NCBI GenBank assembly: GCA_947652115.1
Contig: OX393567.1
Coordinates: forward strand, 15,134,241-15,198,240
DNA length: 64,000 nt
From: Blastomussa wellsi
Lineage: Eukaryota > Cnidaria > Anthozoa > Scleractinia > Plerogyridae
Reading direction: 5' to 3'
The notes under the pieces were generated by a model. The model had not been told where the DNA came from. It ran no database searches and saw only the letters and a program-made list of their open reading frames with translations. The position numbers were made by a program, and so were the translations under genes. Below, piece after piece: positions 49,897 to 61,294 of the stretch (position 1 is its first letter; every line of letters begins with the position of its first letter).

Positions 49897-52800
49897 GTAG
49901 GTGTCGATTCCTTTTATCCTGCCCATGGCAAGAAAAACCGTAAACCATGAATTAAAAGTAGAGTACATATTCAAGTCGATAAAGAATGTCGAGGAAATTA
50001 GATTGCTCGAATTCGAATCCTCTTTTCCCATCCCCCTTCCCGAGTTCTCGAACCGAAAATTGCAGTGTTCGACAGAGGAAAAAATCCAAAACAACTAGAA
50101 GGATATGAATTCAAGTACAAGCCGCTTCAGAACTGACTCCAGGAATATTCCTTATTCATAAATTGAAAAGGTTAGCTTTTTGAAATATAAACAAAAGATA
50201 ACTTTCCCTCAAGTAATTTTACATTTGCATATCAGTTAATTGAAATCTCATAATAAAAGTCTTTCAAACATCCTCATCATCATGCAATGCAATCATATAT
50301 ATTATTTTAATCAAATATCTACCTTCATTAATTAAACATCGCTTTTAAATTAATTTATTAGAATGGAAGTCACTTCTAACCTCTAGCAACGTTTGGAAAA
50401 TTTATATTTGGCTTATCTGAGTTATGGATACTTTTAGATGAGCGTTAAATTAGATGGAATGTTGTTGGCATTCTGTCAGGGATGAACCATCGCTTAAAAT
50501 AAAGAAACAAACTGCCATCCTGCCACTTCCTTATAATTTAGCGTTATTAAAAGTATCTTAGAGAGAACATTTGTAGTACACAGGTCTATAGTGCAGTGTA
50601 CTAGATTTTCAGTCAATCCGACTTTTGATTCCAGATATCACAAACGAGGACTATCCCCAAGGCCCCTTTTTCATTTTAGTTTCCAGAAATCAACATACAG
50701 GTCGGGTTTCATTTCTGACAATCCAGATTGTCGAAACGGAAACAAACGTACCGAACAGCAACGAATGCAGAAACCTGAAATAAGAACAGAAAACATGGCG
50801 TCCCTTTCAGAAATCGAAAACAACTCGCAATATATTCTTGTAATTAAGTTTGAAAAAAAGAACAGAAAACAGATGTTTTGTAATCAGAAATAAGCAATCC
50901 CAAAATTTGGGCTTATGATGTGACGTGGTTTTTCGACTGTGCAGAAACAACAGCAAACCGGGTTTGTGCGAACGAACAGACTGCCGGTCGGTATTTCAGC
51001 TCGATTATGTTTACCAAATTTTCGTAAGTATGAGGAGGAAAAGGTCTGGACACAAGCAGACCATTCTCTGTGATTGAGGCCGCGTGACCTACGCTTCACG
51101 ATACGCCATTTGATCTCATACTAGTCAGGTGACTTAACGCCATTTTTGGGCAAGATGTTTAAAGAGTAGAAAAAAGCACCCAAATTTGCAAAAAAAAATC
51201 TTCTTTGTGTAAGAAACAAACTTTGAAGGAGTGCCACGTGATCCGATCATCCGGGAAGGGGATGAGGTGCAACTCAAGTTCCGGGTATCTCTATTAGCAT
51301 GAAAACGAGGCTGGGAAGTCAAAATGGTCTTAATCTCTGTTTTTATCGCAGCTTGATGCAAAATAGATAAAGAAACATCACTTATTAGATAGTCTGGTCA
51401 ATTTGGAAGGTTCCAAAGATGTTAACAATATAGTCACGTGACAATCCCATGAAAACGAGATTAATAAATCAAATGTTCCTCAAATGTTGTTTGATTGGAA
51501 AATTGAGTCAAGACGTATGAAAGCATCAGTTATTGGCGAATTTGGTTCTTTTCAAATATTTAAGGTGTTTGGGATATAATCGCATGATAATCTCATGAGT
51601 GTTTGTCTTCTAGCACATGACAATTAAAGCATACAGAGCCTGTGGGACTCACACAGAGCAGGTTTTCGGCATGCATTGATATAGATGTATGGAGTAGATT
51701 ATCTACATGTGGTTTTCAGCAAGAAAACGAAAATAACGCATTAAAAAGAGCCTTAAGCCTGGTTCACACTTGTGCAATAAGCATAACACAAGTGAAATAA
51801 GCACAAGCATAAGCATAAAAAAGAAGGAACATTTTCCTTCTTTCTTATGCTTATGCTTGTGCTTATTTCACTTGTGTTATGCTTAATTCACAAGTATGAA
51901 CCAGGCGTTAGGGATTCCCGCGTAAGGGGTTTCTTTTATGTCATGCCAATTATAGTGAGAATTAACATCTATTTTCGATTCTATTCAATTCTGAAATTGT
52001 TAGTATTTATAAAGAAACTCAAGTTAGGTAACGTCGGATTGTCTACAGTAAATGTGCGACAGCCTCGGGAAGTATAGCAGGAACATGAAATAGCGACAAA
52101 ATCATGTAGCAGAGACATGCACAAGGGACGTACTGTGATGCATTCGATAATGAAAATTGAAAATTACAGGTCCAAGTTGTAGAACTTCATGGCAAATGTC
52201 CAGCGACAAAATTTTGTAGAGATGCGACATACCCCTTCCGTGTAGATGGCATATGTATACACATCTCACATCTTTATTGCTTTCAAACATAAAGATATTG
52301 CAATTTGGTAGGCCCGCAGCTAGCAATAGCTAATCTAGGCTTAAATAGAAAAAACAAACAAAGAAAAAAGAAAACTAAATTTCTACTCCCCCCTGGATGG
52401 GATGCTAGTACATTGCAGGGTCCCCCCCCCCCCTGCATTATTTCGCCGGTACCCATTTATACACCAGGGTGGAGACAGGCAGTTGCCCAATAACACATTG
52501 CATGCCGTTTTTTGTAGGGGACGGCTAGCGAGGAATTAACGGACTGAAAACCCCATCAAACCACAAAATACCACGCAACCGACAAAACGTAGCTGAACTT
52601 TATTTAACTGGCTTACAGTGGAACACAGTTTGGGATCAAAAGATACAAAATCCTGTATTTTTATGAAGCATTTCTAGCGATCATTTGAATCAATCGGAGG
52701 TCAGCCGTAACAAATATAGTTACAGAAAATGTATGAGATCAAATATCAGAGAATGGTCTGCCTGTGGTCTGGAGAAGATATCTCCCACCCTGTTTAGTGG

Positions 52801-54249
52801 TATGAGCCGTGCGCGCGGGAGCTCTGCTATAAATCCAGAACAATTCAGTTAGAAGCCACATGGCTTCTCCATTCTCTTGTTGTTTTCATTCCGTCTATGC
52901 TTCATGTTTCGGAGCCAAAAGGATATTAAAGATTTCGGCTTCTTGTTTCATATTCAGCCATTGAATTGCACCTAAAAGTGAGTAATTGCAATTAATAAAT
53001 AGACCAATTCCGATATATTAAAATTCTAACATGGCGCCGAGGCTTGGGAGACTAAAACAAAAGAAAATGTTAATCCATCCCTAATTCTCGATGCAAAATC
53101 TTTTGTTTTATTCCCCAAGCCACGGCAACATGTTAGAATAGTAATATATAGGAATTGGTCTACTCCTCAACAGGTTCTCTGTTCATCACTGACCTACAAT
53201 ACAGCCTTCCAACAAAAGTGATTTTCACCAGCGCCATTTTGTTATCTTTCCTGGTGTCCGGGATGGGAAACTCTCTTGTTATATACGTCATAACAAGACA
53301 TCGCTCCATGAGAACATCAACGAACTGTCTCATAATGAACTTAGCGGTTTGTGATCTTTTGATCACTGTGCTACAGAGTCCCTTGTTTATTAAACAGTTC
53401 TACACACGAGACAAGTGGTTTGGAGGTACCGTGGGAAACATTACTTGCAAAACAATGGCATTTGCAGGTTCTGTGCTGCTCTTCTGCTCTGTTTTCAGCT
53501 TAGTAGTCATCGCCATTGATCGATTTCTTGCCGTCACTCGACCACTAACGTACAAATTGTCATCGAGATGGGTGGTAAAGATAGGAATTCCTGCGTTATG
53601 GCTGAGTTCAGTTCTGCTGTCTATCCCTTCAATGGCATTGGGTGCACTGATCGAAAGTAAAGATGGCTCACTGCTATGTTTCTTTGAGAGAAGCTCTCAA
53701 GAACGTTATTCCTCTTTGATTTGTTTAGTAGGCGCGTTGATCGTTCTAACTGTACTATATTCCATAATTGCCTATCGTCTTTGGAGAAGAAACATTCCTG
53801 GCGAAGTTTCCAACAATCAGCAGGCCATTGCTATCTGCACAGCACGAAAGGTTACTGTTTTAATGATAACAATTGTAATAGTGTTTGTCGTTTCATGGAC
53901 TCCAGCTTTAACATTTATACTCTTTTCTGATTATATTTCAATCATCACACAATACCCCTTTTTGTTTGGCGTCAGTTTCTGGTTAATATTGAACAGCAGC
54001 GCGTGTAATCCGTGTTTATATTTTATATTTATTGGAAGCTTTCGCCAATGTCTCAAAACTGCTTCTTCAAGGTGTCGTCCCGTCCAGTGTCGTCCGAGTA
54101 ATTTAAGACTATGCCGTGTTGGACAACAAAGGCGACTTGAAATTGGAGAACAAATAGGAAACAGGCAAAATTTGAACATTGACACTCGGGGAAAAAGAGT
54201 TATCGAGTTGACAGCATACTCCACCGTCAACGAGAGAGTTGGACCGTAA
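49782..54249 (+). CDS. Rhodopsin-type GPCR, gene 3 (2 exons)
   Basis: The CDS joins 49782-49896 and 53174-54249 (396 aa). Exon 1 encodes a leader (MFMPRLGCLIYAFCVWILVA) and an NES sequon. Exon 2 shows GMGNSLVIYVITRHRSM, LIMNLAVCDLLITV, KWFGG and ITCK (ECL1 Trp, TM3 Cys), AIDRFLAVTRP, ECL2 Cys (LLCFFER), RRNIPGEVSNNQQ, SWTPA in TM6, SSACNPCLYF in TM7 and helix 8 FIGSFRQCLK. The tail ends RVIELTAYSTVNERV. It is closest in wording to GPCR 1 and the pseudogene. Exon 1 could start at 49782 or 49788. The 3.3-kb intron holds MITE and SINE copies. Ligand unknown. Confidence 0.87.
49897..51750. other. GPCR 3 intron, first part
   Basis: No coding segment or defined repeat recognised. Confidence 0.5.
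51756..51907. mobile_element. MITE-like foldback, 152 bp, TTA target duplication
   Basis: AGCCTGGTTCACACTTG... and ...AAGTATGAACCAGGCG with TTA at 51753-51755 and 51908-51910. The arms are almost perfect complements over about 70 bp ('cacaagtgaaataagcacaa'), so any transcript would fold into a long hairpin. Confidence 0.82.
52385..52500 (-). mobile_element. SINE fragment, reverse orientation
   Basis: 'cccccctggatgggatgctag', 'catttatacaccagggtggag' and 'gcccaataacac' match the copies at 18168 and 34075. The head is missing. Confidence 0.6.
52510..53173. other. GPCR 3 intron, last part
   Basis: Inverted phrases 'gaccaattccgatatattaaaattctaacatg' (about 53003) and 'catgttagaatagtaatatataggaattggtc' (about 53130-53160) form a foldback of about 155 bp just before the exon 2 acceptor. 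Nothing else recognised. Confidence 0.55.
53174..54249 (+). CDS. GPCR gene 3, exon 2 (7TM exon)
   Basis: Acceptor CCTCAACAG|GT, phase 1, same intron position and phase as GPCR genes 1 and 2. Open to the TAA at 54247-54249. Confidence 0.9.
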
Positions 54250-55050
54250 AGTACATGTGTAGTATTAGCCTCATTTTCCGAACAAATGGCCTTGGAAGTG
54301 CATGTGCATAATTAGCATAAAGAAGAAGAAAATCCGTCGGTAATGTCAGTATGTAAAAGGAGAGTTAATGAAACAAACAAGTCTTGTCAGTGACACGCGA
54401 ATACTGACAAAACTATACTGAACGATGCTCATGGGGGGAGGACAGGGAACTCTTCCGAGAAAAAGAAAAGGGAAAGGAGCTGTTCAGGACCAAATTTTGC
54501 CTTAAAATGTTCTCTGGTTAAAAATTTGGTTTAAAATGAGCTTTCGGCTGCCAGTCTACAGCCTTTAACGAAGTTTTGAAAGTTAGGACCGGTCAAAAGG
54601 TATAGGGGTTGCGGAGGAGGAAGGGGCCGCAAATGCAAAATGAGCCTTTTCTTACCGTTAGACTGAATAGAAACTGATAAGGGGTTAACCACAGTAGGGG
54701 CCAGACTAGCATTCAACCACTGAACCTGTGGCCAGGAAATCAGAAATGGCCAACAAAATCGGTATACTGAATGGCTGAGCGATAATTGGAAAAATGTGCC
54801 GAAGGTGGGTTGTAAATAAAAGGAGTCTTATACCCATCTAAAATGGTATCGCGAATAAAGCGAGAAGCACCTATGTGCTCCCAATTTCGTCTTATCAATC
54901 AGCGCTAGAACAACTGTCATGTGAATCAGATGAATCAGCAAAGTTACTGGTAAGTTCAACTGGTCTCCTAAGTGTCCTAAACATTAGACTAAATCAATTC
55001 AAATTATCGTCATTTTGTATTTTTACTGGTTGGGACGGCTGCAGCGGTTC
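54250..55050. other. Intergenic between GPCR gene 3 and the Polinton
   Basis: AATAAA occurs at about 54815 and 54852, far from the GPCR stop. No other feature recognised. Confidence 0.45.
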
Positions 55051-55052
55051 CT

Positions 55053-55207
55053 CTAAAACGGCGTGGACAGGAGGAAGAATTCGTTCAGTGACCGACCTTT
55101 CTGTCCGCAGCTAAAGCACTTATCTGACGGTTGAGATTGACGTCTACGAAAGGGCTGCATGCGAAGAAAAGGCCGATTAGGAGCAAACGAACTGCCAGTA
55201 CACAAAC
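55053..55207 (-). pseudogene. Gag-like zinc-knuckle relic
   Basis: The minus strand encodes SSFAPNRPFLRMQPFRRRQ, then DKCFSCGQKGR, a CCHC-type knuckle with the His position changed to Arg. The Arg/Pro/Phe-rich lead-in is typical of retroelement gag proteins. No pol follows. It stops within 10 bp of the first Polinton coding sequence. Confidence 0.45.
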
Positions 55208-55213
55208 CAGTAG

Positions 55214-58200
55214 ATGAAGGAAATAGAACAAGTCCTCGCGGAAATTGATATTGAAAAACTATTAGAACAAATAAAACCCGAAATTCGGTATGTGTTAGAT
55301 GATCGGATACCCCCGGAAGCCCAAGAGCGTCTGCCCGAACCTCTACTTCCAAAACCCTTCAGCCCCAGAGCACCACCAAGGCGAAAAAGAGGGACAAAAG
55401 CCAGCGTTCCAGTCCCTCCACAGACAAAAGACAGCGTTCTAAAAATGTTTGATCCAGTCCGTCAGAAAGTCAAATCGAAGGAGAACTACCAATTTTCTCT
55501 TGCATGGTTCTTCGAACCAGATGCTGAGGGAACGGAAAAAGGAAGCCGATTTATTAGATGGACGGAAAGAGGGAGTGAAGAAAACTTCACAGAGTCTTTT
55601 ATGGGAAAGATTCGAGCGAGAGTTAACACCTCGATGTATTTGAGGTACGATTTTTCTTATTGGCTGGAAGACATCGAGGATGGAACGATAGTGTTGCATT
55701 TTAAAAGATTAGAAGGGTCACCTTGGATAAACCAACTGTCAGAAGCGGAAAAATGGCTGAATAGAAAGGAGGAGGAGCGGCTGAAAATTGACAGCGTCGA
55801 AAGACCGGACACAAAGTGGACGTTCAGGGGCTTTGATTATGTCTTTGTGAAGGCTGTGCTTGACCGCCTTTGTTCGGCACAGGCCCCTTGCCAGACTGCC
55901 TACGCAACCTTGCACATAGCAGGGCAATGATGGCACTGGACACTTTCCAAGATAATTTGTGTCTCTGGCGCTGCATAGCAGTGCATAGAGGAGCAAAACC
56001 TGATAGAAGTACAGCAGCTGCCCGAGAGCTTGCCAAGAGTTTCTACGATTTCGCAACCGCTCCAAAAGACATACCAAAAACGTCTCTTGACGAATTAGAC
56101 AAGGTTGAAAAGCATCTAAACAAAAAAGTAGATTTTTCGGAGTGGCTCGGCATCAAGGGTTATGAGCCAGAGCAGGAAGAAGGCGGAGAAGTGGTTTGGC
56201 ATCTAAGAAGAAACGCGCCAGCCAAGCTGAAAAATATTCTGACAATCGGCATTTACGAGGGGCACGCCTTTTTGATAAAAAATATTGAAAAACTTGCGAA
56301 AATATATGCGTGTGCGGATTGCCGCGCGAGATTCACACGAGTTGACAATCTTCAACGGCATGTCCAAACGTGTGCGCAAGGGAAGACGAAAATCTATTGC
56401 CAGGGCGAAAAAGTCGAAGCCCCGCAGACAGCTTTCAAGAAGGCGTTTTATCCAGACAACCATGCTTCCAAAGAATCGCTACGGTGGTTAGACCAAGAAG
56501 CCAAGCGGCAGAAAATTCACATCCACCACGCAATGTGTGGCCACGGAGGCGAGAGGTGGGTGTTGGGGGCACCAGTCGACGGTTACCACCCAGAAACAAA
56601 GAATATCAATATCACGGCTGCCACTGGCACGGGTGCCCAAAATGTTTCCCACACGATCGAGACAAAATCATAACGCATAACGATCAAACGCGCGAAGACA
56701 GGTGGAAGGCCACGCAGAGGCGCACAAGAAAGCTCCGGGAGGCCGGCTACCACGTAATCGAGGTTTGGGCGTGTGAAGTTGGGGAAATCGACGCCGAACC
56801 CCCGCAGGCCAAAACAAAAAGTTACCCGCACGCGATCCTCTTTGATTTCGAAGCATTTGGCGACTCCAACCAGCGGAAGGAGCACACGACCATGCTTTCG
56901 ATCGAGAACGTTCACGTTCCAATCTCCGTAAGCATCGGCGACACGCTCGAAAGAGAGCCCACCCACATCTGCGAAAAAGACCCCGCAGAGCTGATCTGCA
57001 AGTTTATGGAAGAGCTGGAGAGGCGCGGAAAAAACATCCGGACCAAAGTCCGGGAGGAGTTTGTGCCAGAAGACGTGTGCCTACTACCGAAAAGGAAGTG
57101 GCAAAAACTTGAAGAAGGGTGCAACCAGGTGCCTGTCGTCGGGTTCAACTCGGGAAGCTATGATCTGAACCTGATCAAAAACTACTTCGCAGGCCACCTT
57201 GCTGACACAACCAACAAAATCAAAGTGGCGAAAAAAAAAAGGTTATGGTCTTGCTGACCTGGGGCTTCCGTTTCCTCGACATAATAAATTATCTTGGCCT
57301 ACGGAAGCACAATGCAGAAATCGTGGCTTCCGTACGAATGGTTCGATTCGCCCGAAAAGCTCGACTATCCAGGGCTCCCAGACTATCCAGAGTGGTTCTC
57401 ACGTCTGAAGAACGAGCATGTGCTTTCAAGAGAAGAATGGGAGGGGTGCAAGCGCCTGTTCGAAGAAAAAGGAATGCGCACCTTCGCGGACTGGCTACGT
57501 TTTTACAACAATCTCGACGTGGCCCCTGGCCTCGAGGCTTTGGAAAAGATGCGGGCCTTCTACACCGAAAAAGGAATCGACATCTTCAAAGACGCGGTCA
57601 GCATCTCGGGGGTGAGTTTGCACTACTTACTCCAGGGAACGGTCGAGAAAGGCGCGGATCTCTGGAGTCCAGGGCAAGAAGCGTACCAGATGTTGAAAGG
57701 CGCTGTTGTCGGAGGCCCGAGCATCGTTTTCACGCGCTACCACGAAGTCGGTGTGACAATGATAAGATCGCACCAACACGAAGACGCCCGTCTGTGCAAA
57801 AAGATCTTGGGTTACGACGCCAACGCCCTGTCCGTCGACCATGTTGAGAGAAATGCCTTGCGGAAAGGAAAGGGTCGAGCACTTCAACCACCCAGAGGAC
57901 GCAGCGTTTTTGATAACGTATAGGCTCAAAAGAGGAACATGGTTCGGACTCGCCGAGGTCGATATTGAGATTCCGGAGCCCCTGCACCCAATGTTCGAGG
58001 AAATGTGCCCGTTATTCTACAACAAAAAGGTGCCGGACGAAGTTGTCCCGGAACATATGTTCGAATACTTGCGCCAAACAGGCAGAAATCGCGGAGACGG
58101 GAAAAAACTCGTGGGAGCTTTGTCCGCAAGGAGACTTTTGCTCTTTGCGCCTCTGCTGCGATGGTATGTTGACCACGGGGCGGTTATCACAAACGTTTAC

Positions 58201-59045
58201 AGAACAATCAACTACAAGCCAGGCAAGATATTTCCCTGGTTCGTGGAGCAGGTCACCGAGGCGCGGCGGACAAGAGACGTGGAAAAAAAGCAAGGCGCTG
58301 CTGGAATAGCGGGTACGGAAAGCTCATCGAAGCGTTGGAGCGGCAGACAAGCGTGATTTACACCAAAGATGAGAAGGTTGTCGACAGAGCCCTGCGAAGC
58401 GAGTATTTCTCTGACCTTGATGAGATCGGGCCGGCGTATGAGCTGGAAAGTCGCAAGCCAAGGATCACAATCAGACGGCCGTTTCAGGTTGGAATCGCCG
58501 TCTATCAGCTGGCAACGCTGCGGATGCCGGAATTCTACTACGACTTCCTCGACAGGTATTTCGACAGAAAAGATTTTGAGCTGATTCAGATGGACACAGA
58601 CAGCAACTACATGGCCATCTCCGCGGAGCGTCTCGAGGATCTTGTCAGACCGGAGCTGCGAGCGGAATTCGAGACGCAGAAGCAGCAGTGGCTGGCTTAG
58701 GACAAATGGAGCGGCCGCACGCCCGGGCTCTTCAAACTCGAGTGCGAGGGGAGCCGGATGATCGCGCTCTGCTCAAAGTGTTACTTCGTCAACAAAGCGG
58801 GCGAAAAAAAGAAGTTCAGCACAAAAGGGGTTTCGAAGAGGCAAAACGATATAACCTGGCAGCGTTTCAAGGCGGCTTTGGAAGGAAACAAGGATATGGC
58901 AACCAACAGAGGTTTCAGGATGAGGGACGGGCAGATTGTTACTTACGAGCAGAAGAAACTGGGGCTGAGCTCTTACTACGACAAAAGGTGGGTGCTGCCC
59001 GACGGAATTCACACAGAACCAATAGAATTTCACTTAAGCTGTTGA
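55214..59045 (+). pseudogene. Polinton protein-primed DNA polymerase B, broken
   Basis: Family B, protein-primed polymerases copy the element from its termini. Order seen: an N-terminal region with DNLCLWRC and GHAFLI (possible Cys/His pair); a C2H2 finger (CADC...RHVQTC, about 56311-56373); a VDGYHPETKN / HGCHWHGC nuclease-like block; exonuclease motifs LFDFEAF (about 56840) and GFNSGSYDLN (about 57140); palm motifs YDANAL (about 57810), SGYGK (about 58308) and MDTDSNY (about 58590). Breaks: frame changes near 55880, 56605, 57235 (inside an A10 run), 57300, 57830 and 58295, and an in-frame TAG at 58698-58700. No single frame carries the whole palm, so it is inactive as it stands. Confidence 0.88.
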
Positions 59046-59267
59046 TTTGTCAGCATTTGGGGTTGAAACTCCAAGGGCTCGGACAACATCGCGCGGATCC
59101 AAACCGCGCAAAAAGTCAATTAACAAGGGGTCGGCAAAAAAAGCTTCTTCTTCTTTCCGAAGCGTTTTTCTGTCATAAACAACCCAATGATTGTCGGCAG
59201 GAACACATTTTTGCTTAAATTTGACTTTGAAATTAACACACCGTTGCGTCCACTCCCCATTTTTCAA
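59034..59267 (-). CDS. Small ORF of unknown function, convergent with the polymerase
   Basis: 77 codons, hydrophilic, basic then acidic (YDRKTLRKEEEAFFADP, then DFLRGLDPRDVVRALG). It overlaps the polymerase 3' end by 12 bases. I do not recognise it. It could be a real small gene or the broken tail of a longer one. Confidence 0.35.
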   Translation of the reverse strand: MKNGEWTQRCVNFKVKFKQKCVPADNHWVVYDRKTLRKEEEAFFADPLLIDFLRGLDPRDVVRALGVSTPNADKSTA

Positions 59268-59269
59268 AA

Positions 59270-60294
59270 TACATATTTTTCTTTAAAAGGTTGTCCACTG
59301 CCTAGATGTCAGACGGAGGAAGAGTGGTGTTTAGAGGGACAACCAGCAGCTCTTCACGCACAAAACCTCGCCCTGGGCCGTCGCGCAAATAGTAGAGAAC
59401 AGGTTGTATTTGGTTTGACCCAAACTCTTTCAATGTTGAAAACTTTCAACGACCAGATCGGATCTGTGGCCCTTCTTGCGCCACCTTCAAGCTCACCTGG
59501 TTGGTAGAGATATCGAACTTGGGTAAGAGAGGGGAGGATTTTTTCGGCCTTTCCAACTGGCCGAAAATAATGAGTGGCAGGCTGCGCAGAAACAGTGTTT
59601 TCTTTGATCGCTTCCGCAGGTATTTCCCCGTCAGCCGGGTTTTTTCGTTGTTCAGAGCGGCAACAACGAGAGGAAGACTTTTCACCCACGCAGTGGACCG
59701 CTGACCCTCAGGCAGACGCATTTCCACGGCGTATTGGTGCTCGAACAAACGTTCGGCAAGAGTGTGGTTGAAACGTTCAACAATGGCCTGGTCGCGGTGA
59801 ATCTCGGGGCGCCCGCGCCGGATAAAGGTTTTGTGCTTTTCCATGTCTTTCGACACGGTGACGATGAATTCGCGCCCGGGGTCAACCTGAAGCAGTTGAG
59901 GCCATTAGAGAGGCCCACGTTTGTAAATCTTCTGAAAGGCCTGGGCGACCTCATCAGAATTTTTCGAAGTCAAGGGTTCGGCCTCTTTGAAGCGGCTGGC
60001 CACGTCGACGACGGTCAGCGCGTATTTGTAAACTTTGCGCCCGCGGGACAGTTTGTCGTGTGGCAAAAAAGGAAGGTCAGCCTGGTGGACCGCGTTTGGT
60101 GTGGGCACGTCGAATTTTGGCCGAGGAATGCGCCTCGGAGCGGGTAGGTAAATCTGCCAGAGGGCTTGCTTGACCAGCCACTTTTTTGCGGCGTCTTCCG
60201 GAACCTTGGCGGCCTCGGATATTTTTTTGACAGCGGCAAGGCCTTTCCAATAGCCTCCCGGACCGTAGTATATCTTTGCGAGTTTGGCTTCCAT
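59270..60294 (-). pseudogene. Polinton retroviral-type (rve) integrase, broken
   Basis: Integrases of this kind insert the element using a DDE core. The ATG at 60294 starts MEAKLAKIYYGPGGYWKG. The first catalytic Asp is in HQADLPFLPHDKL, the second in VDPGREF, and the Glu in AIVERFNHTLAERL. RYLYQPGELEGG and DPIWSLKVFNIERV form the C-terminal SH3-like part. Breaks: an in-frame TAA at 59907-59905 just before the second Asp, a frame change near 59510 and another near 59375. It is divergent to the small ORFs' direction of packing only in that it is the last minus-strand gene before the polymerase. Confidence 0.85.
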
Positions 60295-60317
60295 CACTAT
60301 AAAGGCGTCAAAAAAGT

Positions 60318-60743
60318 TTAAAGGAACCGGAAGGCTGCCCAAGCCACAGCGAGAGCCCCGGCGCCAACGAACGCGAGTTCACCATTCTTTTGCTGCTGGC
60401 TCGGCTGATAGAAATCAGAGAACTTGGGCTCTTTGGGAGGTGCCATCCGTTCTTCAGGGTGCGCTTGATTGAAGAGTTTGAAAGCGTAGTCAGTGTTGGT
60501 GAAGTTTTGCTTTGCCTCCTCCTTGATCTTTGCGTTTGTTGCAATCCAGTCGAGAAGTTTGGTGCGGTCGCGCGAGTATTTTGCGTACGGCGCTTGGTAC
60601 GCCTCGAGAGCTTTATCGTGCCGCACTTTTTCTTCAAGCGCAGTTTTGTCACCGCCCCCAAAAGCCCTCGCGCGATAATTGCCGCCAATGAACACCGCTG
60701 CGTTCAACACAGCCCCGCCAACCATAATCGCGATACTTGCCAT
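60318..60743 (-). CDS. Intact 141-aa putative membrane protein of the Polinton
   Basis: Starts MASIAIMVGGAVLNAAVFIG (hydrophobic), then a charged central part (RDRTKLLDWIATNAKIKEEA) and ends in a second hydrophobic segment (LAFVGAGALAVAWAAF). Two possible membrane helices suggest a virion or membrane-associated role, but no function can be assigned. The frame is open from ATG to stop. Confidence 0.6.
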   Translation of the reverse strand: MASIAIMVGGAVLNAAVFIGGNYRARAFGGGDKTALEEKVRHDKALEAYQAPYAKYSRDRTKLLDWIATNAKIKEEAKQNFTNTDYAFKLFNQAHPEERMAPPKEPKFSDFYQPSQQQKNGELAFVGAGALAVAWAAFRFL

Positions 60744-60790
60744 TTTTTTTTCTTATATTTTTATTTTCAAAATGTCGGTTGGAAGGGTTT

Positions 60791-61012
60791 TCAGACGTTG
60801 GTGGGAAGGATTTTCTGGTTCTCCAGGTACTTTTTAAGCGCAACGCTCCCAGCCATGACAGCTGTGAACAGTGCGTAGTTTTCAATAGAATTAGAAGGGT
60901 CAGCTGTAAAACTTTTCTTGGACGTTTTTTTGGCCACCCAGCCAATTCCAGCAGAGAGGCCGACGAGGGTGGCGGCTTCCATGAGGATTTTGACGAGCTT
61001 GTTGTCTGACAT
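60791..61012 (-). CDS. Intact 73-aa putative two-helix membrane protein of the Polinton
   Basis: MSDNKLVKILMEAATLVGLS... with hydrophobic segments at about residues 11-26 and 44-58 and a basic KKTSKK stretch between them. Function unknown. It is separated from its neighbours by AT-rich spacers. Confidence 0.55.
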   Translation of the reverse strand: MSDNKLVKILMEAATLVGLSAGIGWVAKKTSKKSFTADPSNSIENYALFTAVMAGSVALKKYLENQKILPTNV

Positions 61013-61041
61013 GTTGGCTATAGAAAATGGAAAATTATTAT

Positions 61042-61257
61042 TTAATTGAAAATTATTTCTCGCCTTCCACTATTTTTTAGTTCCTCATCTTCCTCATTTT
61101 CCTCATTTTCCTCCTCAGTCACGAATAGATCAGGATTTTTGGCTATCCAAAAGATAGTTTTAAGGCACTTCCATGTGAAGGCCCTCCAAAAGAAGCCAAT
61201 GCCTGAAACTGCCGCGATGCTTGTCACAAACTGTTGGAAATTTACTCGTGGCCACAT
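61042..61257 (-). CDS. Intact 71-aa small protein of the Polinton
   Basis: Starts MWPRVNFQQFVTSIAAVSG, has one hydrophobic stretch (FVTSIAAVSGIGFFWRAF) and an acidic run (EEENEENEEDEE). ATG at 61257 is chosen because the upstream in-frame codon is not ATG. Function unknown. Confidence 0.5.
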   Translation of the reverse strand: MWPRVNFQQFVTSIAAVSGIGFFWRAFTWKCLKTIFWIAKNPDLFVTEEENEENEEDEELKNSGRREIIFN

Positions 61258-61294
61258 TTTTATATTCACCAAAAAATATATTCAAATGAATTTT

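Noticed and set aside
59905..59907. Frameshift between the two integrase segments
   Set aside because: The frames before and after are the same; it is an in-frame TAA rather than a frame change.
59446..60147. Plus-strand open frames opposite the integrase
   Set aside because: Shadows of the minus-strand integrase, which carries the recognisable catalytic motifs.
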